Assembly (NCBI GenBank): GCA_009497875.2
Contig: CP032508.2
Coordinates: forward strand, 1,302,001 to 1,366,000
Reading direction: 5' to 3'
Length of the DNA: 64,000 bases
From: a gamma proteobacterium SS-5
GTDB taxonomy: Bacteria; Pseudomonadota; Gammaproteobacteria; Chromatiales; Chromatiaceae
Shown here in pieces: positions 9,581 to 17,042 of the stretch; the stretch's first letter is position 1, and every line of letters begins with the position of its first letter. The notes beneath the pieces are model-generated. The model was not told the DNA's origin and made no database searches. It saw nothing but the letters and a program-made list of their open reading frames with translations. A program made the translations under genes and the position numbers.

Positions 9581-9709
9581 GTGCCTACAATCAGTATGTT
9601 CTATGGGATCATTGTCGCCTTGATCTACGAAGACAATAATCGCCATCACCTGCCACACTTTCATGTGCGTTATCAAGGTACTAATCCCGCACTGACGGCC
9701 ACTGTATAG
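9581..9709 (+). pseudogene. DUF4160 protein, 3'-truncated remnant
   Basis: From GTG 9581 a 42-codon frame gives VPTISMFYGIIV...HHLPHFHVRYQG, the N-terminal half of the DUF4160 family with its PHFHV core, then a stop. Family members are usually about 80 aa, so the C-terminal half is missing. The break coincides with the 3' end of the convergent ParE-like gene, so insertion of that module probably cut it. DUF4160 proteins often sit next to DUF2442 genes; one lies at 12817. Confidence 0.65.
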
Positions 9710-9968
9710 CCGCGTGCAAGACACGCAGCATGCGCACCATATCGCCGGTCACGTCATAGACCAGAACGTAATTTTGATGCGCGACCAGTTCACGCGTTCC
9801 GGCAATGCGACCCGGCCGGCCAAGGTTGGGGTGATCTACCAAGCGGCCAGCCTTCTCTTCAAACAGTTCATCGAGGGCCAGCGCTGCGGCCGGGTTGTCA
9901 GCCTCGATGTAGTCATAGATTTCGTCGCGGTCTTGTATCGCCTCTGGCGTCCAGAAAAGTTCCCTCAT
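9681..9968 (-). CDS. RelE/ParE-family toxin
   Basis: 95-aa toxin-like protein of the ParE/RelE fold: LFWTPEAIQDRDEIYDYI at the start, then a basic segment and the C-terminal strand VLVYDVTGDMVRMLRVLHAA ending in QWP, a common signature of plasmid-stabilisation toxins. ParE types poison gyrase and RelE types cut mRNA at the ribosome; the sequence alone does not decide which. It is translated from an ATG overlapping the antitoxin stop by 4 nt, the usual antitoxin-first order. Confidence 0.88.
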   Translation of the reverse strand: MRELFWTPEAIQDRDEIYDYIEADNPAAALALDELFEEKAGRLVDHPNLGRPGRIAGTRELVAHQNYVLVYDVTGDMVRMLRVLHAAIQWPSVRD

Positions 9969-10252
9969 TTGGAGGCGTCAATCCGGCGGTGTGTTGCGGC
10001 CCGCTTTGCCGCGAACTTGGCTTCTGCTTCGGCCGAGGGAATCAAGTTGCCGTTGTTGGCAGAATACAGGCCGATTTGCACCTGGCGACGGAACCAGGCG
10101 TCATGCTCGGCAGCATCTTCCTGATGTCGCACGTACTCGCGCATGAAGTCGCGTAGGAGTTGTGCGCCAGTACGGTCGCGTTCCTTCGCGGCTGTGGAGA
10201 ATTGGCTTTTCAGCGCCTCATCGACCCGAAAGGTAAAAGTGACTTCGCTCAT
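9965..10252 (-). CDS. ribbon-helix-helix antitoxin of the ParE-like toxin
   Basis: 95 aa from ATG 10252, preceded by AGGGCAG as ribosome-binding site; an upstream in-frame ATG at 10354 would add a hydrophobic leader inside neighbouring IS sequence and is rejected. The N-terminal VTFTFRVDEALKSQFSTAA strand-helix is an RHH/RelB-type DNA-binding dimerisation fold; the C-terminal half (residues about 55-95) would wrap the toxin. It probably represses its own promoter in the AT-rich stretch at 10255-10300. Confidence 0.85.
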   Translation of the reverse strand: MSEVTFTFRVDEALKSQFSTAAKERDRTGAQLLRDFMREYVRHQEDAAEHDAWFRRQVQIGLYSANNGNLIPSAEAEAKFAAKRAATHRRIDASK

Positions 10253-10333
10253 GGTGCTGCCCTCACGTGTTACATTGTAAGTGCATGATAGCACAGCGCC
10301 AAGTAAAGGAAAACTAAAGGACACCCAGTGCGC

Positions 10334-10643
10334 CGGGACAAGCTGGCGATCCAAATCCCGAAACCTGCTGGAACGGTTGATTCAGTTCGAAACCGATGTC
10401 CTGCGCTTCATGGTGGAACGCGACGTGCCCTTTACCAACAATCAGGGAGAACGGGATCTGCGCATGAGCAAAGTTCAGCAGAAGATCTCCGGCTGTTTCC
10501 GTTCAGAGCTTGGGGCAAGAATCTTTGCACGCATCCGCAGCTATCTGTCCACCTGCCAGAAAAATGGGGTATCTTCCGAACAGGCATTGCGGCTCCTCTA
10601 CGAGGGGCGGTGGCCTGACTTCATGGGGATGACCCCTGAATAG
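10334..10643 (+). pseudogene. IS66-family transposase, C-terminal remnant
   Basis: About 103 codons matching the end of IS66 transposases: SRNLLERL, FTNNQGERDLRMSKVQQKIS, RSYLSTCQKNG and LLYEGRWPDFM. The N-terminal part, including the first catalytic Asp residues, is absent; the frame upstream runs into unrelated sequence at the antitoxin promoter. It is a dead element marking an old insertion. Confidence 0.85.
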
Positions 10644-10891
10644 TTACTGATGGATTTATCAGCGTAAGTGACGATATTTCCACTGAGGTCAAGAGTTTCA
10701 TCGAAACAAGCCCCGGTGTGCTTAGCGTTGTGCTGAAAAACACCGCAGGTGACGGAGGGCACCTTGGGGCCTTCTTAACGGGAGACATAGTGGACATCTA
10801 CTTCGCTGCGGCGGCCTTCACGGATGTGGCGGGTAATGCCTCAGCCGAAGTCACCTTGACTGGACAGCCGGATCCGATCATGGTTGCTTAA
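10640..10891 (+). pseudogene. C-terminal remnant of an Ig-like/adhesin-type surface protein
   Basis: An 84-codon open frame without a convincing start, running to TAA at 10889-10891. The translation contains GVLSVVLKNTAGDGG, TGDIVDIYFAAAAFTDVAGN and ASAEVTLTG, resembling the last repeat of large bacterial Ig-like or cadherin-like surface proteins. A good rho-independent terminator follows at 10932. The upstream part is gone, replaced by the IS66 remnant. Family assignment is by motif resemblance only. Confidence 0.45.
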
Positions 10892-10931
10892 CGGCATTTG
10901 CTGACCCCCTTGCCAAGGGGGAAAGCACTTC

Positions 10932-10964
10932 AAACCCCGCTTCTCAAAAGGAGGCGGGGTTTTT
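10932..10964 (+). terminator. rho-independent terminator
   Basis: AACCCCGC and GCGGGGTT arms around a 13-nt loop, followed by TTTTT. It lies 40 nt after the stop of the truncated surface-protein gene, which supports that remnant being the end of a once-real gene. Confidence 0.8.
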
Positions 10965-11019
10965 CTATGTCAGAAAGCAGTTTGAAGGACACCCACTTAG
11001 TTTCGACATAAATCCCATT

Positions 11020-12168
11020 ATGCGCCATACTCCCCCCATGACACGCCCCCGCTCAAGCCTGATCTCCTTGTCCGATACCCCCTGGTATCACGTCGTCAAC
11101 CGCTGTGTGCGCCGCGCCTTTCTTTGTGGCCAGGATGCCCTCAGCGGCAGGAGCTACGAACACCGGCGCGGCTGGATCGTCGAGCGCATCCAACAGCTGT
11201 CCGCCGTGTTTGCCGTGGACGTAGCCGCCTACGCGGTGATGAGCAACCACTACCACCTGGTGCTGCGGGTGGATGCCGAGCGGGTACAGGACTGGAGCCA
11301 GGACGAGGTGCTGAAACGCTGGACCCAGCTGTTTGAAGGGCCCTATCTGGTGCGCCAGGTGCTGGCAGGGCAGGGCGACGACCTGGACGAGGCCAGTTTG
11401 TTGCGGGTAGCGGAATACGCCGAGACCTATCGCCAGCGCCTGGCCGATATCTCCTGGTTCATGCGCATACTCAACGAAACCATCGCACGCAAGGCCAATG
11501 CCGAGGACGAGATCAAGGGCCGTTTCTGGGAAGGCCGCTTCAAAAGCCAGGCCCTGCTGGATCAACAGGCCGTGCTCAGCGCCATGGCCTACGTCGATCT
11601 CAACCCCATTCGCGCCCAGATGGCCGACACCCCGGAAGACTCTGCATTCACCTCCATCGCCGAGCGCCTGTCGCAACTGGCCGCGCCCAAGCGCCAGTAT
11701 CGGCGCAAGGCCCAACCAGAGACACCTGCACCCGCACAAGAAACCCCCGCAGTGGCAAGCGGCCCGCCAGCATCATTAGCCCAGCCCAACACGTGGGGCG
11801 TCAAACTGCGCTGTGAACGCCAGTTGGCGCAGATTGCCCCGCAACCGCTGATGCCCTTCGACGCCACGGCCCGCCTCAAGGCCGCCATCCCCTTCAGCTT
11901 CGACGACTACCTGGAACTGGTGGAAAGCACGGGTCGTTGCCTCAGACCCGACAAGCGCGGCGCTATCAGCGAGAAGACCCCCCGCCTGCTCCAGCGCCTC
12001 AACATCGACCCCGAGCACTTCCTGACCTGCGCCAATCGTCTGATGACCGCCTTCGGCAGCGCCATCGGCGCCCCCGCGCACCTGACCCAGCTTTGTATCC
12101 AACGCCAAACCAAGTTCCTGCACGGTATTCGCACGGCAAGGGTGGTGTTCGAGCGAAAGACGGCCTAG
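11020..12168 (+). CDS. REP-associated tyrosine transposase (RAYT, Y1_Tnp family)
   Basis: Single-strand DNA transposase relative of the IS200/IS605 TnpA fold. RAYTs act on REP palindromes. From either ATG 11020 or ATG 11038 it gives about 380 aa, longer than many RAYTs. The HUH motif is SNHYHLVLRV (about 75-84). The expected catalytic Tyr is in AMAYVDLNPIRAQM. WFMRILNETIARK and GRFWEGRFKSQALLD are family signatures. The C-terminal third (about 230-382) carries a basic extension that is duplicated at 14266-14766. It appears intact. Confidence 0.88.
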   Translation: MRHTPPMTRPRSSLISLSDTPWYHVVNRCVRRAFLCGQDALSGRSYEHRRGWIVERIQQLSAVFAVDVAAYAVMSNHYHLVLRVDAERVQDWSQDEVLKRWTQLFEGPYLVRQVLAGQGDDLDEASLLRVAEYAETYRQRLADISWFMRILNETIARKANAEDEIKGRFWEGRFKSQALLDQQAVLSAMAYVDLNPIRAQMADTPEDSAFTSIAERLSQLAAPKRQYRRKAQPETPAPAQETPAVASGPPASLAQPNTWGVKLRCERQLAQIAPQPLMPFDATARLKAAIPFSFDDYLELVESTGRCLRPDKRGAISEKTPRLLQRLNIDPEHFLTCANRLMTAFGSAIGAPAHLTQLCIQRQTKFLHGIRTARVVFERKTA

Positions 12169-12392
12169 ACAGGCAATCATCGCCATAAAGACCAGTCGTT
12201 TTGTTTGCATTCCTGGCCTTTCCGCCGCTTCCCCGAACACGGGGGAGCTTGAACCTCTCTCGCCCCGTCGCCCACCAGGCTGCGTGGCTTTTGCTTGCTG
12301 TCTGGCCAGCACCGACTTTTGCTCGCGTTGTTTTATTCAGCCCTTTCTTCTACTATTTTCGAGTGATTTCAATCAATAGGCTATTGATAACT

Positions 12393-12584
12393 ATGCGAAG
12401 GTTCAAATTTACCTCGTGGCAGGATGGAGATTTTTTTATCGGTTATCTCAACGAATATCCCGACTACCAGACGCAGGCCGTCACCAAAGAGGAACTCATC
12501 GAGAACCTCAAGGACTTGGTGATTGATTTCGAGTCCGGTCAGGTTCCATTCGTGCATAAGGTCGAAGAGCTGTTGGTTGCATGA
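12393..12584 (+). CDS. HicB-like antitoxin (short, DUF1902-type)
   Basis: 63 aa from ATG 12393. FKFTSWQDGDFFIGYLNEYPDYQTQAVTKEEL is the partial RNase H-like fold of HicB antitoxins; the C-terminal DNA-binding domain of longer HicBs is absent. Its TGA stop overlaps the ATG of hicA (ATGA), the usual hicBA coupling. HicB normally blocks the HicA mRNA interferase. Because the hicA copy here has an in-frame stop, this antitoxin may have no partner left. Confidence 0.75.
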   Translation: MRRFKFTSWQDGDFFIGYLNEYPDYQTQAVTKEELIENLKDLVIDFESGQVPFVHKVEELLVA

Positions 12585-12760
12585 AGCGACGCGATCTCAT
12601 CCGTTTGCTCGAGCAAATGGGGTGTGTTCTTGTACCTAATGGCGGTCGCCATGACTGGTACACGAACCAGAAAACACGCTAATCCCAGCCTGTTCCCCGA
12701 CACAGCGAAATTAACGAACATCTTGCGAAGTCCATTATCAAGAAGCTCGCCGACGATTGA
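12581..12760 (+). pseudogene. hicA-like toxin gene with an in-frame TAA at codon 34
   Basis: Reading from ATG 12581 gives the HicA start (KRRDLIRLLEQMG) and the dsRBD-like GGRHDWY containing the catalytic His24. TAA follows at 12680-12682, and the same frame then continues with SQPVPRHSEINEHLAKSIIK, the conserved second half of HicA, to TGA at 12760. Everything is in one frame, so one nonsense codon separates the halves. HicA is normally about 60 aa. The product is either a 33-aa fragment or nothing. Confidence 0.85.
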
Positions 12761-12816
12761 TCCCATTAACCAACAAATCAGGATTTCCTGTTCGACGAAT
12801 GGCGGAGGAACAATCC

Positions 12817-13311
12817 ATGAGCGAGTACTTTTTTCCGAAACTGGAGGCGGTTGAGGCTTTGGCACCTTATCGTCTGCGCACCATCTGGAGCACGGGTGAA
12901 GTGCTTGAGGTCGATGTTGGCGACATCCTGCGCAAGATCCCGGCGCTCGCCCTTGCTCTCGACCCCGAGGTTTTTGCACGGGTTCATATCGCCGAATGGG
13001 GCGGCAGCATCGAGTGGTTTGATACCGAATTCGGCGAAGACAACGTCTACGCTTGGGCAAAGGAACAAGCCGGCGAAGTGAGTCACGAGATGTTCGGTGA
13101 CTGGATGCATCGTAACGATCTGTCGCTGACCACGGCTGCCGAAGCACTGGGTATTAGCCGCCGCATGGTGAGCTACTACCGCACCGCGCACAAGGCCATC
13201 CCGCGTTCCATCTGGCTGGCCTGCCTGGGCTGGGAAGCCACGCGCCCGAAGACGAAGACACTGCCTCGCACTTTGCCGACCGCCCGCGAGTACGCTGCTG
13301 CTCACGCTTGA
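12817..13311 (+). CDS. DUF2442 plus helix-turn-helix protein
   Basis: 164 aa from ATG 12817; an in-frame ATG at 12757 is possible but would start inside the hicA remnant. Residues about 8-85 form a DUF2442 domain (TIWSTGEVLEVDVGDIL, VHIAEWGGSIEWF). Residues about 100-140 form an HTH (LSLTTAAEALGISRRMVSYYRT). Such proteins commonly accompany DUF4160 genes in toxin-antitoxin-like pairs; a DUF4160 remnant lies at 9581 rather than next door. A transcriptional role is likely, target unknown. Confidence 0.7.
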   Translation: MSEYFFPKLEAVEALAPYRLRTIWSTGEVLEVDVGDILRKIPALALALDPEVFARVHIAEWGGSIEWFDTEFGEDNVYAWAKEQAGEVSHEMFGDWMHRNDLSLTTAAEALGISRRMVSYYRTAHKAIPRSIWLACLGWEATRPKTKTLPRTLPTAREYAAAHA

Positions 13312-13472
13312 TAGCTGGATTGACGGTAGCGACGCACGCTGAATCTTCCAAGCAAAACCCCGATGGCAAAGGCCAGCAGGGACAAGCCCATCTCGAATCC
13401 TCAGGTTGGCAGAAAAGCGATGAGAATATGGGAGGCGGATTCTACAACGGAACGCCTGAAAAGCACTTGCTT

Positions 13473-13494
13473 ATTGTAGCCTCAGGGCTACAAT
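13473..13494. promoter_or_regulatory. palindromic operator upstream of higBA
   Basis: ATTGTAGCC TCAG GGCTACAAT: 9-bp perfect arms ending 6 nt before the higB ATG, overlapping where the promoter and start should be. Autoregulation by the HigA antitoxin at such a palindrome is the known pattern; binding here is inference. Confidence 0.7.
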
Positions 13495-13500
13495 GACCCG

Positions 13501-13827
13501 ATGTACGAATTGCGCCATTACATGGATCCCGAAGGGCATGATCTCTTTGCCGATTGGCTGGATCACCTTCGGGATCGAGTGGCTCAGGCACGCATTGCAG
13601 CGCGCTTGCTGCGGTTGCAGAACGGAAACTTCGGCGATTGCAAACCCGTTGGCTCAGGGGTATGGGAGCTGCGTGTGGATTGGGGGCCGGGTTACCGGGT
13701 TTACTACGCTATTGCCGGTAAGCGGGTGGTTCTGCTCTGCGAGGGTGGTGACAAGCGGACGCAATCGAAGGACATTGAACGCGCAGTCCAGCGCTGGAAC
13801 GAATGGCAAACCAGGAGCAACCGATGA
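13501..13827 (+). CDS. higB: HigB/RelE-type toxin (phage Gp49-like)
   Basis: 108 aa. Motifs of the Gp49-like RelE branch are DLFADWLDHLRDRVAQARI, the basic RLLRLQNGNFGDCKPVG, GVWELRVDWGPGYRVYY and LLCEGGDKRTQSKDIERA. These toxins are ribosome-dependent mRNA endonucleases. The gene order is toxin first, as in higBA, and its TGA overlaps the antitoxin ATG. A palindromic operator lies just upstream. Confidence 0.9.
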   Translation: MYELRHYMDPEGHDLFADWLDHLRDRVAQARIAARLLRLQNGNFGDCKPVGSGVWELRVDWGPGYRVYYAIAGKRVVLLCEGGDKRTQSKDIERAVQRWNEWQTRSNR

Positions 13828-14120
13828 AAACTTGCGCCAAGCACGATGATTGGCTGATGTGCCAACTCGCAGATGTCGAATTTGCCGCAGAGTACCTGAA
13901 TGCGGCAAGCGAGGACGAGGATCCAGCAAGCTATCTGGCGGCACTGAGGAAGGTTGTCGAGGCTCGGGGCGGGATGGCCTTCGTGGCCGAAAAAACCAAC
14001 TTGTCGCGTGAAACCCTCTATCGAACCCTGTCGAGTCGGGGCAACCCAACGATCCGAACGCTCAACGCGGTGCTTAAGGCAACGGGATTGAGGTTTGGTG
14101 TTTCAGCAAACGCGAGCTGA
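13824..14120 (+). CDS. higA: HigA-type addiction-module antidote
   Basis: 98 aa from ATG 13824, which overlaps the toxin stop (ATGA). The C-terminal HTH is GMAFVAEKTNLSRETLYRTLS followed by GNPTIRTLNAVLKATGLRF, the signature of the putative addiction-module antidote family. It would neutralise the preceding toxin and repress the operon. Reads of the track from 13803 add residues that belong to the toxin frame overlap and are not used. Confidence 0.9.
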   Translation: MKTCAKHDDWLMCQLADVEFAAEYLNAASEDEDPASYLAALRKVVEARGGMAFVAEKTNLSRETLYRTLSSRGNPTIRTLNAVLKATGLRFGVSANAS

Positions 14121-14265
14121 AAACAATCGCCTTCGAAGCCGAGACTGCCGGCTGGCTGCCAGTGGGGTGCCTGGCCTATATGTGCGTGATAGATTCGGAT
14201 GCATGGGTGATTAAGGTGGTCGGGGTGGCTCGGGACAGGCGTGGTCTATTGTTGGTGGCGTAGTA

Positions 14266-14766
14266 ATGCCAAATGCTAGCGAGTCTCCGTCAAGTATCGG
14301 CGCATGGCCCAGCCAGAAACACCTGCACACGGGCAAGACCCCCCCCGCAGCGGCAAGCGGCTCGCCAGCATCATCAGCCCAGCCCGGCCCATGGGGCATC
14401 AAACTGCGCTGTGAACGCCAACTGGCCCAGATTGCGCCGCAATCGCTGATGCCCTTCGACGCCACGGCCCGCCTCAAGGCCGCCATCCCCTTCGGCTTCG
14501 ATGACTACCTGGAACTGGTGGAAAGCACAGGGCGTTGTCTCAGACCGGACAGGCGAGGCGCTATCAGCGAGAAGACCCCCCGCCTGCTCCAGCGCCTCAA
14601 CATCGACCCCGAGCACTTCCTGACCTGCGCCAATCGTCTGATGACCGCCTTCGGCAGCGCCATTGGCACCCCTGCGCACCTGACCCAGCTTTGTGTCCAA
14701 CGCCAAACCAAGTTCCTGCACGGGATGCGAGCGGCCAGGACTGTGTTTGAGCAGAAGGCGGCTTGA
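14266..14766 (+). pseudogene. second copy of the RAYT C-terminal third
   Basis: From 14266 the translation is nearly identical to the last ~150 residues of the transposase ending at 12168: KLRCERQLAQIAPQ, MPFDATARLKAAIPF, DDYLELVESTGRCLRPD, LNIDPEHFLTCANRLMTAF. The HUH and Tyr domain is missing. It is therefore a 5'-deleted duplicate, about 2.6 kb from its source, with hicBA, DUF2442 and higBA between the copies. The 145 nt before it (14121-14265) hold no recognised gene. Confidence 0.9.
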
Positions 14767-14852
14767 AGAGGCAACTCCAGCGGTCAAAGACTTCGCCAAT
14801 CCGGCTATAGCCGCTACAATGGTCATAGATGCCCCTTGTCCAGGACCAACGA

Positions 14853-15461
14853 ATGCCCAGTTTCAACACCCCAGCCCCCACCTTTGACGATGTCTGGCGA
14901 ATGATCCAGGAACTGGTCATGGCGCAGAAGGAGAGCCAGAAAGAGGCCGACCGGCGCATAAAGGAGACAGAACGCCTGATGAAGGAGAGCCAGAAAGAAA
15001 CCAGCAAACAAATCAAGGCACTAGCCAAGCAGTTAGGCGAGCATGGCAACCGCCTGGGTCAGTTTGTCCAAGAAATGGTGCGCCCAGCCGTGGTGGATTT
15101 ATTTCAAGATCGCAAGATTCCGGTGCATCAAGTCCACCCCAACATTGTCGCCTATGACGACAACCGACAGTTTGTCATGGAGGTCGATTTGCTGGTGGTG
15201 AACACAGATACAGCCGTAGCCGTGGAATGCAAATCCCGCCTGACCTATGAAGACGTGGACGAACACCTGGCCCGAATGGCCAAGTTCAAGTCCTGTTTCC
15301 CCCAGTTCTCAGCCCACATCTTGTTTGGTGCCGTGGCTGCCATGGTCTTACCCGATGATGTAGGCCATTATGCTCGCAACAAGGGCCTGTTTGTGCTGGC
15401 CCAATCCGGTGAAGCCGTAGAGATACGCAACGAAGATGGGTTTGATCCGAAGGCTTGGTAA
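14853..15461 (+). CDS. coiled-coil plus PD-(D/E)XK nuclease-like protein (DUF3782-type)
   Basis: 202 aa from ATG 14853, preceded by AGGA at good spacing. Residues about 8-65 form a charged coiled coil (repeats of KESQKEADRRIKETERLM). The remainder matches a PD-(D/E)XK fold: MEVDLLVVN with the metal-binding Asp, then AVAVECKSRLTYEDV with the E-x-K motif, then a helix and FGAVAAMVLP. DUF3782-type proteins are widespread, multicopy and of unknown role; nuclease activity is a fold-based inference. It is free-standing between mobile remnants. Confidence 0.7.
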   Translation: MPSFNTPAPTFDDVWRMIQELVMAQKESQKEADRRIKETERLMKESQKETSKQIKALAKQLGEHGNRLGQFVQEMVRPAVVDLFQDRKIPVHQVHPNIVAYDDNRQFVMEVDLLVVNTDTAVAVECKSRLTYEDVDEHLARMAKFKSCFPQFSAHILFGAVAAMVLPDDVGHYARNKGLFVLAQSGEAVEIRNEDGFDPKAW

Positions 15462-15921
15462 GGCCCGGCTGATGCCGCCCAAGCACCACTAATACATTCC
15501 CTCTAATCTATCTCCAAGATCCGCTACGGCGGGTTTTTTATTGCTTCAGCCCCAAGGGGCTTCTTCTCCGACTTTGTTCCTTCGGTCCTCCTCTTTGACC
15601 TGCCTTTTGACGCATCAATAATAGGGGACAGACCGTTCGCCGTGATCGGCGATATATCCAGCGGGTTAAAGTCCCGTGAAAGGAGTCGTCCGTACGCCTT
15701 TTTAGCACCGGGGACACCGGGGACATTACCGGGGACATTAAGGGACAGATCCGTTTAATTTCTGCCAAGTCCCCTGACACTCAATCCACCGCGCACGCAA
15801 CAACCCGAAACCCCCGTTACTCAAAAGGCTGCGGGGGTTTTTCCGTCTACAGCGCCGTCTCGCCAGCGCCGACTTTTTTGCTAAGCGAGTTGTTGGCATA
15901 AGCCGTCTCACGGTATAAGAT
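15462..15921. repeat. intergenic debris with GGGGACA repeats and a terminator
   Basis: No gene. Holds RAYT/REP-like strings at 15628-15642 and three CCGGGGACA copies plus GGGACAGATCC between 15707 and 15755. A rho-independent terminator-like hairpin lies at 15808-15842 (AAACCCCCG and CGGGGGTTTTT arms). Confidence 0.6.
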
Positions 15922-15937
15922 ATGCAGAAATCTGCAT
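15922..15937. promoter_or_regulatory. palindromic operator upstream of vapBC
   Basis: ATGCAGA AA TCTGCAT, a perfect 7-bp-arm palindrome 31 nt before vapB ATG. This is the usual place for VapB(C) autoregulation. A ribosome-binding site AAGGGG follows at about 15957. Confidence 0.65.
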
Positions 15938-15968
15938 TTACTAAAAGCTTGACTGTAAGGGGTTCAAC

Positions 15969-16229
15969 ATGAGAACGACACTGGATATTGACGATGGATT
16001 GCTGACGCAGGCCAAGTCGTTTGCCGCCAGGGAGCACACCAGCCTGACGCGCCTGATCGAGGAAGGCCTATCGTTGCGCTTGCGTGCGGCACAAACCGTA
16101 CGGCCGGATGCGCACCACCTGGTGTTGCCGGTCTATGCCGGCCGTGGAGGTTTGCAGCCATCGGTACGCGATACCTTGAGTCAGCGTGCCCTGCTCGACG
16201 CGGCCGATGAATCAGGCCCGGCTCGATGA
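15969..16229 (+). CDS. vapB: VapB-type antitoxin (DUF2191, RHH)
   Basis: 86 aa. MRTTLDIDDGLLTQAKSFAA is the standard RHH start of the DUF2191 antitoxin family, followed by helix EHTSLTRLIEEGLSLRLRA. The C-terminal half would mask the PIN toxin encoded next. Its TGA overlaps the toxin ATG. A good AAGGGG ribosome-binding site precedes it. Confidence 0.9.
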   Translation: MRTTLDIDDGLLTQAKSFAAREHTSLTRLIEEGLSLRLRAAQTVRPDAHHLVLPVYAGRGGLQPSVRDTLSQRALLDAADESGPAR

Positions 16230-16660
16230 CGCCCGATGTCAATGTAGTGGTGGCGGCTTCCCGTCAGGATCATCCGCACCACGCAGTGGCGCATGCTTGG
16301 CTGAAGACGGCGCTTATCAATAGCGGTGCCAAGCTGCCATTAGCGATCTTGCCGATGGTGGCCTCTGGTTTTTTGCGCTTGGTGACGCATCCCAAGGTAT
16401 TCCAGGAACCAACACCGCTTACGGCAGCACAGGCATTTTTGCGTGCCATTCTGGATTCGCCGGGAGTTTATTTGCCTTCCTTGGGCGACGAGTGGCCAGA
16501 GGTTGAGCGATTGTGCGCGCAACATGATCTCACGGGTAATGCGATTCCCGATGCTTGGATTGTAGCGGCGGCTCACCACCATCACTTGCATCTGGTCACC
16601 TTCGATAAAGGCTTTCGTCGGCTACTGAAGCCGAGCTTGGTGACGGTATTGAAGGTTTGA
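16226..16660 (+). CDS. vapC: VapC-type PIN-domain toxin
   Basis: 144 aa, full length for this VapC subgroup. PIN acidic residues are visible: D4 in MTPDVNVVVAA, the IPDAWIVAAA Asp in the middle helix, and VTFDKGF near the end. VapCs cut tRNA or rRNA; the target here is unknown. It overlaps vapB by 4 nt. The IS4-like remnant begins immediately at its stop codon, so the insertion probably abuts the toxin end. Confidence 0.9.
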   Translation: MTPDVNVVVAASRQDHPHHAVAHAWLKTALINSGAKLPLAILPMVASGFLRLVTHPKVFQEPTPLTAAQAFLRAILDSPGVYLPSLGDEWPEVERLCAQHDLTGNAIPDAWIVAAAHHHHLHLVTFDKGFRRLLKPSLVTVLKV

Positions 16661-17042
16661 CGTTCCTGACCAAGCTGGGGCAGGCGGTGGCGATGCTGCG
16701 GCCTTTGGCTCAAGCCTTTTCGGCTCCGGTGTTGGTGGTGACCGATAGTTGGTTCGGCAATCAGGGGTTGTACCGCCCCTTGGACGCGACTGAGGATTCG
16801 TTCGATCTGCTTGCGTATTCCGCCCCATCGTGACCGCCCATTCCGTTTGAACGTGACCGCCGATTCCGGCGCAACGTGACCGGTGATTCCGATTGATCGT
16901 GACCGATTCCGGGTCTGTTTCCGGAATCCGCGGTCACGTGTCTGGAATCACCGGTCACGATCCCGGAATGCCCATCCAACCCACTGGAATTCTTCGACTT
17001 TAACCGGCATAACCGCGTCCTTTTGCTTACCCGGAGGACGCC

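Noticed and set aside
10255-10354. Longer antitoxin start at 10354
   Set aside because: Adds 34 residues overlapping unrelated IS sequence; ATG 10252 has the ribosome-binding site and the RHH start.
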